DNA of 64,000 bases, from NCBI GenBank assembly GCA_015847255.1, contig JADLZK010001356.1, positions 106,494 through 170,493 on the forward strand, written 5' to 3'. Below the pieces are notes generated by a model. It had not been told where the DNA came from. It made no database searches and saw only the letters and a list, made by a program, of their open reading frames with translations. The first letter of the stretch is position 1; each line of letters begins with the position of its first letter. The translations under genes and the position numbers were made by a program. Positions 43,698 to 55,710 of the stretch are shown here, piece by piece. The DNA comes from Hyparrhenia diplandra (taxonomy: Eukaryota; Streptophyta; Magnoliopsida; Poales; Poaceae).

Positions 43698-45038
43698 CTA
43701 CCTTCAAGCATTAGTGTTTTCATATGTCGTTTTTCGATTGTTTTAAAAGTAGATCACATGTTTCTTTTTTCTTTCTTCTCCCACCTCGTGCTACATGCAC
43801 TCCCCCATGTAATTAGAAGCTGGGAATCGAGCTCGAGCTCTATGGTGGGACAGGATTCGGCTCAAGGTCCCCATGGGCAGGTGTGCCTCCCACTTACCCA
43901 GCTGGAGGCAGGGACCGAATGCGGCGGGCCGGGCGGGGGAATCCGTTCCGCCATGCATGGGTGGCGGGTGGGCGGTGGCATCGGGCGGGGGGGGCTGGCG
44001 ATGAGGGTCGTGGGTAGGTGTGGGCGGGGGCCTTGTGGGCTAGACGAACTGCGATTCGATGGGTGCTATGGGTCCGCTAACACGAGAACAAATTAGTGTT
44101 ATCGAATATAATGGGCTCATACATAGAATATTAAATATAAACAAAATAAAATACTAATTGGATAATTTTTCTTCTAAGTTGCGAGATGAATCTAATGAGC
44201 CTAATTGAAGGAGCGTGATTAGACACTAAATTGATACTGATAACATGTTATACTACTAGCTATTATAAATTACGTACGGATAGCTAGTATAAATTACGTA
44301 CGTGCAACAATCACTACCGAGCCCAGTCATCACGTCGAGGACGATGCGCTAGACTGGTAACTTGGTATAGAAGTAGAGAATGATTGTATGAACATGGAAT
44401 GCAGACCACAGATTCCACGGCTAACCCAGCATGCAGCTGTGCAATCTCATCATCTTCTCAGACCTTTGGGGAAACGTCCGTTGTCGACATCAGCTAGCCC
44501 CATCTGGGCTGGCCGCGCGATAATTCTTACCCCGTTCAGCCTGGGATTTTTTTGGGTAATAAAAAGCAAGCCGGTCGTCCACCGGCCGCTGCAAAAGATT
44601 CGTCGTCGTCGTCATGGTCAGTCGCCCTGGTTTGCCCGTGCGCAGAACGCCCGACGACGTCGACGTTTCTTTTCCCCTTGCCGTTGTACTTCTGTCGTCG
44701 TTTGTATATTGAGATTGACCTGGACCTGCAGGAAGGAACATCCATCCGCTTTCGGTCAAGCTGGGCTGTGTGGGCTGCCTTCTGCGTACGAGGAGATGCG
44801 GACGAGCTGAATTTGGGCTGACGCCACTGCCATTCCTCTTTGTTGGGTTGTAAATAAAATTGACCTGTTAGCTTTTTCTTCATAAAAAGTTAATTGTCTT
44901 CTGAATTAAAAAAATATAAAATCTACACATATTTGTCCAATTGAACTGTCGTATTTAATTTGCACCATTTAAATTCCAAAATTTTCATTATTGCCCATTG
45001 AAGAACTAACAAAATTTATCTTTTCTAAACAATGTCAT

Positions 45039-45135
45039 ATCTTAAAGATACCATTACTTTTCCATATAAATAAACTTGATTTGATAAAAGGGGCTTGTTT
45101 TTTCCCATACAAAAAGTAATGGTATCTTTTAAGAT
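45039..45135. repeat. hairpin-forming inverted repeat
   Basis: Arms ATCTTAAAGATACCATTACT.. (45039-45060) and ..AGTAATGGTATCTTTTAAGAT (45112-45135) pair with one bulge across a loop of about 50 bases. Confidence 0.6.
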
Positions 45136-45399
45136 AAAAACCTATTTTCCAAATTTCCCCATGTTCTTTTTTTTTTTTTTGTTTTAAAATTGATTTGATT
45201 TCATTGAAATTACTATGTAATCTCATATGAACTTTTTGCTTTTTCAATACAAATATAGACCAAAAATGGGTATGGAAATTGTACGTATATAGCTTTGTAA
45301 CTTACTACCTTTTCATTAGGAGTCACCTTGATATTCATGCTTGAAACTCTAAACCTTTTTTATTTTTTGACTTGCATGCTACAAAAACACTTTAACCAC

Positions 45400-45403
<4 letters not shown>

Positions 45404-45455
<52 letters not shown>
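45404..45455. repeat. (AT)26 microsatellite
   Basis: An uninterrupted AT dinucleotide tract of about 52 bases. Confidence 0.95.
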
Positions 45456-45458
<3 letters not shown>

Positions 45459-46741
45459 AAAAAAGCTAGACTTCTCAAGAACTCACAAAAACTAGACTTC
45501 TTCAAGGGAGGCACAAAAAATTTGAGTAAGCCAAAATTGGAGTTATCGAACTCTAGTTATGAATTTCCAAAGACAATGGGGGTAAAGTGGTCTTTTTCGA
45601 TCGTGTTATAGTGTCCAAACTAGCAGTTTGCCTCTGGCGAAGACCCGATTCTAAACAAATTTTGTTTTGGGGGCCCTAATTTCTGAATTCAAAAAAGGGG
45701 CCTGATTCTTAAATGCAACTTTTTTGGAGGCCAAATTCCTCTAGTATAATTTACAGTCTTATTATCAAGCAAATCGCGAATATTTCCCCTGTGGTGCTGT
45801 TTTGCCCTCCAGCGCCTTGGGCTTTATTTATCAAAGCAATCTGAACATAACGCATTGGGCCAAACCAGACTAGCGCTCCTCCTCCGGTCGTCGCGTCGGA
45901 TGGGAAGTGGTGAGTGAGGGGGCCGGCTAGACTTGTGACGGCCCAAGAATATTCTCGGTTCAAATGGCCATGACCGCATCAAAAGGCGAAGACCTGGAGC
46001 GGGCCTCCGTGGCGACGAGAAATAGTGAGAGTGGGTGGTCCTTGATATATATGCGCTGACTGAAGAAAGAAGAAAGAAAAACAAACAAAGTACAATCGGG
46101 GCATCGCGTATGCAGCGGCGGTGGATGGATCACGAATCACGGCACAAAGAACCAAACCAACCAACCGTCTGTCCTTTTGTCCCCCGTGCCCGTGATCCCG
46201 CTTCGCAGTCATTTGTCGTGCATGGCCTGCACAATTACATCCGGTGCGTGCGGTGAGGACGTGCGTCCCGTGGCCGTGGGTGGTACAATGCAACAGAGAG
46301 CACAATGCACCCCCATCGCCAAAAGACCACAGGCCACCGACGCTACCACTCCACGATGATTCTTCCACCAAAACCTTATTTGCGATCTCACGGATCCCAC
46401 TCGCGGCGCGGGATTATTTAACTCTACCGCAACCTGCAGACATGGACCCTAATCCGGAGGAGACGCCAATGACTCGACACGCCCAACAGAGCGGTCCAGG
46501 GGGGCGAGGCGAAGCTGACCGCCGAAGCAATCAAAGCAAAAATCCCCCGATCCCACCACATAGGATACGTTTTTATTAGGAGCAACACGTGCGATTGCCA
46601 CCCGCAGCGCACCGCACCGCACTCTCGCACGCGCCACCGCTCACGCTGTGCCTTCGCCACCACCGGCCGCGAGCCCGCGCCGGCGCCGCCACCGCGCGCG
46701 CGCGATAAGAAGACCACAGCCACCGGCGGGTGGAATAAAGA

Positions 46742-49700
46742 ATGGTGGCGCCGGGAGGAGGTCTGTCGCGGTGGCCGGCGGCGGAGGTGAGTGGTTGCGT
46801 TGCGTGCGCTGCGGCGCGGCGCGGCGTGCACACCGACATGTGGGGGGTGCGGGGATTTCGCATCGGGCGGCAGGCGGCAGGCGTAGGGTTGTTGCTGGGT
46901 CGCGATCTCGCGGCCGCCTCCGAGGATTCAGGGGTGAAGCCACGGCCCGGCGATTTCAGATTGTTGGGTGTTTGTGGGATGCCGCGTGGCCGTATGGCCG
47001 GGACGGGGACGCCCATCGAAGGTGGCTCTAGTTGGCCAATGGCCGTTTGCCTCTGCCACGGTTACTTGTCACTTACTAGTTAATCTCGAGTAGTTTTATC
47101 TGGATGACTGGATCCGTCCATGCTGTTTTTGCTTGTTGCAGATACACACTCTTTAGATTATTAAAGCTTATTATGCTCCTGGGGCGTCTCTCTTAGCTTT
47201 CGAGGGATTACTGTGGAATGCTGCTGGGTGGTGGTTACTGATACTTGACCTATTTGGGATAAGATCGTGCCCCCTGCTTTTGCTTTCTGATGATGTGTCC
47301 GGTAAGGGGAAAGTGAGGTGCTATTATTTCCCTTTTTGATTGATAAAAACAAAAAAAAATATCCGTTATGCTGTTGGGATGATAATGGGTTTGCATAGTT
47401 GGTACGAGTCTGGCCACAATGACCTGTACCTTTTCATCTGGTCTCAACACAACCTGAATCTTCCTGGTTTTCAATTTTCAAGTAGGCAAAAGGACCATAT
47501 GGCTGGCCATTTCTGTGGACAGGATGGACGTGTGTGCATATTATGGTGTCAACACAACCTAATCTTCCTGCTTATGTACCTAGAAGAACAAATGTGACTG
47601 AAATTGAACTTGTCAAAGTTCCATGATCTCAAATGGGAAACCTCATGTTAGTGTAGGGTGGCTTACCTTGGGTTTGTTGTTGGTTTGTGTAGGGCAATGT
47701 TTCCTTAATACATATTGTTGCTTGTATTGCAGCTTGGCATTTATGCGTAAGGGGTGTTTGGAGATTAGTGGAAGGGATGAACAAAGAGGTTAGGGTTGCT
47801 GCTTGCCCCTACAGAATTTGCCCTTTGGGGGCTCACATTGATCATCAGGTGACCTTGTTTTTACTTTGTTGTTCATATTTGCTATGATTTTTCAAAAGAT
47901 TCAGCAAAATTCTAAAAGAAAAGGACAAAACCACTTTATTACTGTAGCAAAACCGCCTCCCAAACCTGGTTTTGGATGTAAAAATGATACATTTAGCAAG
48001 TTTGGGACCTGTTTAGTTGGTTTCTAATACATGGACTTGGATGACCGCGGAACCAGTTCGCTTGGATCTACGATTGGATTTTTACTCTTTAATTTCCAGT
48101 TTGGCCATTGATATTAATTCAATCATTATTCAGACAACACGGTTACAGATAGCATGTCCCAGGAGGGTCACACATTGTTGGCATATAAATGTTAATATTG
48201 TGGTGTAGTTTTATTCTGTACATATATTGACCCTAGTACCATTTTCAATATTAACTTTGGCGTAGATGACTTCCAGGACAACATTAGGCCACTCAATCAA
48301 GCTATGTATAGTGACAGCAGTGATCAATGGGGTTTTATGGCTTGTTGTGCATGAACCCATAAAAGTCCAGGTTTGATGAATGCTTTAGTGTTATGCTATT
48401 ACAATAATAATTGATTTTAACTTTTAAATAGTGTATAGACAGTCATCACAGCATAATTGTTATCTAAATTCTCGTCTGCAATCTGGCGGGGTGGAGTTGT
48501 CACAGCTATGACCATAAATTGTGGAGTACTCTTGGTTTTTGTCCCCTCTGATGGTTCTGAGGTTGGTAAATTACTCTGTTTTACCTAATTTTCTTATTAA
48601 AAAATCAAATCAGCTTCTTTTGTCCTGAAATAATATATTACACTGCCTTGGTTCCTCGTCACTCCATGTTTTGGTATTCATGTCTGCTTGTTTTAAATGT
48701 TTGGTAAAAAATGCATCACAAGTAGAGACTTATGGGTCCTTGTGCAAAGTTGAAGTTCTTGTGCACTATCATTCATGATTCAGGGCAGTGCTATATTATC
48801 TACAATGTCTTTTTTTCAGGTTTTACTTCAATCTGTGGTCAATTTGAAGGTGTTATAAGATTCAGGTAACACCAAAAACAATAAATCTGTTTTTCCTTGA
48901 TCAAAAGTTTCCAATGAGTTTCAGCCTCCTAACACTGTGTAGTATTGAAAGCTAGCCCACCTGGGGACAACATTGCTTTGGAAATACTCTAGGTCCTCGT
49001 TACAGCTGTAGTTCTTATACCAGAATCCTTGCTTGTTTAAGCTTTCAATACCACCAAGCTAAGATGATCATACTATATTCCATCTTTTCTTTCACAACAG
49101 AGTTGATGACTTGCAAAAAGCCTATTGATAAACCTGAGAACATAAACTTTGGGAAAGTTATGCAAAGAGGTGCTGTTTATGCACTGCGGGAATAGTGGAT
49201 ATGATCCAAGGAGGTAACCCATCACATTTATCTCTTAAACTGTCGAGGATTATGTTGTACTTTAAAAAGTTTCAGCAAAAAATGATTTCTTGTAGGGTAT
49301 CATAGGATATATTTCTTGTGTGAAAGGTCTTGATAGTTCGGGGCTCAGTTCTTCTGCAGCGGTAAGCTTGATATATTGTATGCAATATAAATTTTTTCTG
49401 AGTTTGATGTTACTTCAGGCCTATCTATTGTTTTTGTTGGTAGTGTGTTAAATTTGTTGATGTTACTCTGATATATAACCTTTTTGAAAAAGCTACTCTG
49501 ATATATAACCTTATTAATCTCACAAGCATATATACATTGAATTTGTCCCAGATCACTGATTTTTTCTAGTACATTTCCATTACCCTACAACCTCAAATGC
49601 ATTTTAAGAAAATTTGAGCAATGATAATGATTATAAGATACTTGGTTTGTCTGTTTGTTTCAACAGGTTGGCATCGCCTACTTGCTGGCTTTAGAACATG

Positions 49701-52422
49701 TAAATGATCTGGTTATATCACCAGTGGATAAATTCAGTTAGACAAGTAAGTTTGTTTTGGTTCCGTTAATATCCTACAAGGATAAATTTGATGGGTGCAT
49801 GTACCAGATTGATACCTGTTTTTTAATTACAAACAGCTTTGTTGAGTTTCACTGCGTAAGCCTGCTACCATAAGTTTAATTCCTAGCAATGTCATAATGC
49901 AAGTTATGGTGTTTGTAATTTAGACTTTACTACTTGCTTTATACTCCTCCGTTCAAATTATAAGTCATTCCAAGAATTCTCAAACAAGCATTCAAGTTTG
50001 ACCAAATTATAGAGATCTTTGACTCTCAAGATCTGGAATGACTTATAATTTGGGGTAGGAGGTGGAGTACTAAATTAATTGTTTTCACCTCTTAGAAGGA
50101 TATTCATGGTCGTTAGGATTTCAGCTGTCCTAACTCTGTTCCTATATGTCAGGTACATTGAAAATAAATACTTGGTCTCAAAATGGAATTCTAGATCCAT
50201 CTGCCATTTTGCTTCTTGGGTATGGTTATCTACCTTCATGGACTGCAAGGTAAACCTTTTCATTTTTATGCGAAGTTTATTTAATTTTATTGATAAGGAA
50301 GAGTTTTTTTCTTATAATGTTTCAACTTTCAAGGCCACTGAGATGTTTAATAAAAACACATATGAGGGTATGCTTGATGTGATGAACCAGTGCCATGAAA
50401 CACATGAGGATATATGTTCCATAAGTTCAATTGTTGATAAAACTAAACTTTTGGGGCCCATTTAACAATAAACTCTGCCAGGTGTTCTTCGTTTGTGCTG
50501 TACATGCACACTTTGTTAGATAGTGTTCATTACTTCATTGCAGTGTTCTCTTTCTCTACTCACGCCTAGTTACAAAAACTTGTTTATTCCAAGATTTGGT
50601 CATACACTCAAACCTTAAAAACTACAATAACTATTACATTTATTTTGTTTGGCGTGAAAGTGTATGTGTTGATTTGTGTTCAAAGTACTTGCAAAATCTC
50701 TTATAAGGATTTTTCTGATATTATTCTAGAAGTAATCAGTGGTCAAAGATACACATCAAACCACGCAAAGTTAAATTTGTCAATTATTTATGGCTGGAGA
50801 GAGTATTTGTATTTGTTGTGACTGGGGTTTCTTTCTTGAGTAGACTGCTTCACCTTCATACGTCTGCGCTTGGCTGGACGGGAGTAAAAGCCAACAGCCT
50901 CAGGGACAGCTACCATTCAGGATTTTTTATTGGCATTTTCAGGACTGCAACATAATTCAGCCAAAGAAGATTAGATATATATCGGGGTTTTTGAGTGCAA
51001 AAGAGGCTGCCCGTGCTCTTTTGCAGTGAGTTCCTCTGTTAACTTAATATAGCTATATTTCATCATGCAAACAAATGTGCTCTTATGTTTTCAATTTTAT
51101 ATGGGGCTGAAATTTTGCTGTTCTTCATTGTCATATTCAGTGTAAATCTGATTCATTGATTATGTTTTTGTTTGAATCCTCAGTGCTTCAGGCTGTGAAG
51201 ATCGTAAAATATACTTTGCAATGGTACATGCTCTAAGTAATATTTCTTTGTTACCCAATGCAAAACTATAATTTGTCTGTCATTTTATTTGTTATTACAG
51301 TTGATCCAGCCTGTATATGAGGGTAGTGTAATTATCACTTTTAGGTCCATTTTCTTGACATCTTCATGCCATTCAACATAATTTATTCCTGCAGTGTGTA
51401 TTAGAAGAAAATCTTTCCAGGAGAGCTGAGCACTACTTTTCTGAAATGAACGGGTTACTAAGGGTAAGCTAATCACATATTTGGTGTATGTGTGTCCTGC
51501 AGTGTAAATTACTTGTTCATGACATATTTCCATGCTCACGACTACAAAGTGTTTGTTTAATGTTTGACCACATTTCACCATATTTCAACCACTCAATAAC
51601 ACTGCACATCTTAACTAGAAAATACAGTTCGGACTGCCTGCATCTGCATAAATGTACTTGTTTGCATAAGTACTACGCCTTGTATTCGTGAATGAGATTG
51701 GACTTCTATATACTAGTTTAACCTTACTGACCGCATATTGTTTTAAACCCGATAGTCAGTTTCACTGGGTATGCTAATGCTATGCGAAACAGTTTAACAC
51801 TTGACTCGTTTACTTGTAATCACCATGCAAGTGTCAAATGGCTGTGCAATGGCCTGATAGTTCATCTTCAATCTTTGTTCAGGCAGGATGCATGGGCTCG
51901 TGGCAACCTACAAGAACTAGGACAGCTGATCTCTGCATCTGGTCGCAGCCCATACTCAACTACGAATGTGGTGCGCAACTTGTGTACTTGAAACACTTCG
52001 CATCATGATCATGTGCTTCGGTCTGCAATTTTAATATCCATTAGCGCTACCATACTTGTTGATCGTCAGGTAAACAGTACGTGATGCAATGGTTTATCTT
52101 GAAATCGCAGGGAGCAAAGAGATGATCCAGCTGTACGAGATCCTGCTGAAGGCTCCCGGCGTCCTTCGGCGCCCGTTTTCAGCGGCGCTGGCTTCAGAGG
52201 CTGCTGCCTGGCGATCGTGGAGAGCGAGCGCGGAGGATGCGGCCGCGTACGTCGGTGCCGAGTACGAAAAGGCCCAGCGAGCTGGTCTCCAGGATCCCCG
52301 CGGATCGCCGCGTGCTGGTCTGCGAGCCCGGGGACGCCGCGCGCGTCATTTTGCCCGATCTTCACCTGCGCCTCCGATGGCATGCCGTGACCCAGCGGAG
52401 ACGGGAGGCGGCCGCAGTATAA
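46742..52422 (+). CDS. GALAK: galacturonokinase (GalAK), GHMP kinase, many indels
   Basis: About fourteen exons: 46742-46786 (MVAPGGGLSRWPAAE), 47733-47848 (VRVAACPYRICPLGAHIDHQ), about 48489-48561 (VVTAMTINCGVLLVFVPSDG), 48820-48865, 49101-49213 (DDLQKPIDKPENINF), 49296-49361 (CVKGLDSSGLSSSAA), 49667-49745 (VGIAYLLALEHVNDLV), 50153-50249 (YIENKYL, FMDCK), about 50841-51025, 51184-51223, 51301-51322, 51395-51463 (NLSRRAEHYFSEM), 51883-51970 (LISASG) and 52111-52422 (SKEMIQLYEILLKAPGVL, VLVCEPGDAARVILPDL). GLSSSAA is the ATP-binding GHMP motif. The enzyme turns D-galacturonate plus ATP into galacturonate 1-phosphate, recycling pectin sugar for UDP-GalA synthesis in the cytosol. Frame breaks by one or two bases occur in most exons (near 47741, 48838, 49120, 49193, 49732, 50185), but order and splice borders are kept. 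Exon 3 lacks a clean AG acceptor. Confidence 0.85.
49944..50067. mobile_element. Stowaway MITE in a galacturonokinase intron
   Basis: CTCCTCCGTTCAAATTATAA at one end and TTATAATTTGGGGTAGGAGG at the other, with AAGTCATTCCAAGAATTCT and TCTGGAATGACTT inside pairing. TA flanks both sides. 124 bases, between exons 7 and 8. Confidence 0.75.
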
Positions 52423-53427
52423 ATGGGCTGCTGCTCCCTCCCCATCTCGTTTATATCTCTCGTGCAGTTAGGGTGCAATGCATTCGTGTACGTCGTGTAC
52501 GTGTTTGTACCATTTCATCCATTCGTTCATATACGAAGAAGCAATAAGCGTGGCATATTTGAGGTGGGTTCATTTGTGGTGGCCCCTTTTCTGTTTCCGC
52601 TGCGTGCAGCATCGAGTCGTGTCTAAGCCAGAAGAACGCGCGAGCTCTGTTTAGAGGTGACGTTCGGTTTACCTGGAAAGTATGGATCGGTAAATTTGAT
52701 CCCATTTGTTGAAATTTGCCGTAAGGAAATAGTACATGATATTTGAGGTTACGGTTGAACACTCCCCCAAACTAACCATTTAGAGATGAAAAAATGGCAA
52801 GTTTAAGCAATATAAATAGTAGCATTTAGTAGCATTTGGACGACTAATGAAGCTAACTCAGTGGGCGTAGTGTTAACTAGGAGTAACAAACAGTACTGAG
52901 CTAAACCTGCTCCTGGCACGTTGGTATCGCTGGCGTAATTCTTATCAGCCGGAAACATAGAACATGACCATATTTTGCATGACCATTTTGGTGGATTAAA
53001 TTTTTGATCGGTTCAGTGATCCGTTTGAGTGCCCACCCGTGTCACTTAACAGGTTATTTCCGCTTCCAACCAAGAGGTGGAACAATCTTCGGAGTGCTTT
53101 TGGTATACAAAAGCCGGATTCAAAACCAGCTAGCTCATTTTTAGCATGAGCAGATTCTAAACTAGGCCAAATAAATTGCTCGAATGGAGTCAATCCGAGC
53201 TAAAACAGACAAGGCCTTAGAAAATATTTTTAAACTCGTTCTCAAACATTTATGTGATGACACAATACAAAAATATTATTCTTTTTTTCGAAACCTACAA
53301 TAAAAATATTATAGTACTCATAATTTGTTTCGTTTTCTATATTCTCCATTCTAAATTATAAAAGTAATTCTAAGAATCTTGAAAGAGTCAAATCATCTCA
53401 AATTTGATCTGAGTTATAGAAGAAAAT
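52423..53427. other. 3' flank of galacturonokinase
   Basis: Probable 3' UTR then unique-looking sequence. At 53337-53417 a half Stowaway-like piece (CTCCATTCTAAATTATAAAA) stops at the LTR border. No gene seen. Confidence 0.4.
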
Positions 53428-55710
53428 TGTTGGGACATGGTCCCGGTAGTAGGCGGAGGTGTCCTTGAAAAGGTCCTTTGGTTTTTGGTAATTGAGAGTG
53501 TCAACATTAGTGAACTAATAATATGTGATTGAGATAATACAACGGAGATTAGTTCACATGCGATGTCACAATGGGCAAAACTTATTACGCAGAGACATGA
53601 CATGGAGCTCATATGACCCGAGATGGTGAAGATCAAGACAAGGCTTGGCAGCCGGACGATTTGCAGCGTGAAGGGCAAGTCGAGGCAAAAGTGATGGGCC
53701 ATGGTACGGTGAAGCTTAAGGAAGACTTTTTTGGCCGACGGACGATACCCGGGTGAAGAGAGAGCAAGTGAGGTCAAGACGCATGGGACCAAGTTAGGTC
53801 ATGTTGATGATATAAATGGATCACGCTATCATTCTTGAACGTGTTGGTGCATGTGTTGCATCGGCATTTGGAGATGGGCGCGAAATGGAAATACATAAGG
53901 CAAAGGTATAAACCTATAGAGTTTTTCATTTTGCGGTCATGAGGTGAGCTTAGAGAAGTTTATGGCCAGGGTTTAGGATAGATGGCCGTACTATCAAGAG
54001 AGGCAAACTTGTTTGCATATCGGTCATCTAGTGCCACTTGTGTGATCTACTCCTTGCGATGTTAGGATCAGTGGCGTGGTAAGAGTAAGAGAAAACCCTC
54101 TAAAATGATTGTAAAATACGACACATTACCTGCATGGAGATGTACACTTGGTGGTGTTGGCACATTTACAAAGGAGAAGTTGTTTAGGTGTTTTCGGGAC
54201 ACACTAGACTGCTCTTTTGGAGGTGGAATACTGCTTTTATCAATTGTGCTTTGATCAAGAAATCATGCGGGCTGTGTAGCCCTAATATAGCTTTCCTTAC
54301 GAGTCCGAGATCATCTAGAAACGGAGTTCGGATGAAGGAGATATCGCCGCGTACTCGGCAATGGTAAACTTCGGGATCGACGCCGTAGGGCCGGTCAGGT
54401 CTGGCTGCGACGGGAGGGTCCGGTCATCTCGGTTTGACGGTCGTTTTGGCTGGTGGTCGCCGCAGTCCCGGGCCGAGCTGGCCCGGCCACTTCGTAGAAG
54501 GTCTGCAGGATGGTTTTAGTGACCGGTGTCCGGTACGTGGGTGACCGGGAGCGTCCGGTCGACCTCGAAATGACGAGTAACTGCTAGTTTTGGCCTTGGG
54601 GCTGTCAGTAGAGTGGGTGGTGACCATGGCTGGTTGCTTTAGCACCTTGGGGACTTTCGTGTCCAGCTGAGAGTGCTAGAGAGCCCTCCAACTCACTCTA
54701 ATCCTTGATGAGTGTTCATCGATTGAGCGAGTGCAGAGGCCGATTCTAGATGCGTGTAGCTTGAAGATTGCATCGTGTAGGCGCTAGGGTGATCGTGTTG
54801 CAAGCCTGTGCTTGTTCCTCTTGAGGTTGCCACCTCCTAGGACCCGCTGGTGGCAAGAGACTCTGTTGAAACGCAAGGGAGATTGTGCGGTGCTCCGGGA
54901 GGAGGATTTTGTGAGAGGTTCGTGCTCACCTCGGCGGGATCGCGAAGAGCAACACTACTAGAGCTGTCATCGAGCCACCACCCTTGTGAGTGGTGCCTTG
55001 CCGGGGAGAGCTCGAGGCGCCGCATTGGCAAGTCTGACCAATCCAAGGACCATCGAGGTGTTGGCTCTTACGCCGAGGAGTAGGGGGAAGTTGGCAAGCT
55101 TCCTGAGACCTCAAAATCACCGTCCTTAGGTGTCATCTTGTGGTTTTCTCTCTTGATCACAAGCTTTGTTCTTACATTCATATATATATCTTGCGCTTCA
55201 GATTGAGTAGTAGCTCTTAAGTAAATTAGTAGCTATATGTAGCTCTCTAATTGCCTTGCTTGTGTAGCTGTGAGTAGTGTCATTAACATCTATCTTGCTT
55301 GTGTAGCTTGTTTAGTTGCTTTACTTAGTTTGTGTTACTATAAGTAATTTGAGCCATTGGGTTAGGCGTATTAGCCTTATCCTTAGTGCATCTAGTGAGC
55401 TTAGGTAGGCTTTGTGGTTCATTAGAATTGTGTAGGAGCTCACCATTGATTGAAGTACTAGTGCATAGGTTTGTGTGACCTTACAATAGAATTGTTAGGA
55501 GTTCAAGCTAGGCTTGTCACCTCATTTATCTTGTGTAGAATTTTTATGAGGTGATTTGGGTCATAGGAAAGAGTAAAAGTCTTGGCTAGCGAATAGTTTT
55601 AATTCCACATTGTATTCGGTTAGGCATCGCAATTAGTGTTTAGAAGGTTATTCACCCCTCTAGTCCCATCTGCGACCCCTGGCGCTCCTCAACCCTGCAA
55701 GACTAACACA
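53428..55710. mobile_element. probable solo LTR (copia-like)
   Basis: Begins TGTTGGGACATGG and ends CTGCAAGACTAACACA, i.e. TG...CA with similar inverted tips (TGTTGG / CTAACACA). Internal style (GGTTTTTGGTAATTGAGAG, GTGAACTAATAATATGTGAT near the start; TTCACCCCTCTAGTCCCATC near the end) matches long LTRs of grass copia elements as I remember them. No tRNA-primer site follows and no coding region is present, hence 'solo'. No target duplication was found. Confidence 0.4.

Larger units (their letters stand above)
43698..46741. other. repeat-rich spacer and promoter region of galacturonokinase
   Basis: A GC-rich piece lies at 43840-44090. At about 44100-44260 is a degenerate remnant of a GGCCTTGTTTAG-type MITE (ATTAAATATAAACAAAATAA, then GAGATGAATCTAATGAGCCT). 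A foldback at 45039-45135 and an (AT)n tract at 45404-45455 follow. The last 700 bases precede the gene. No other gene supported. Confidence 0.4.
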
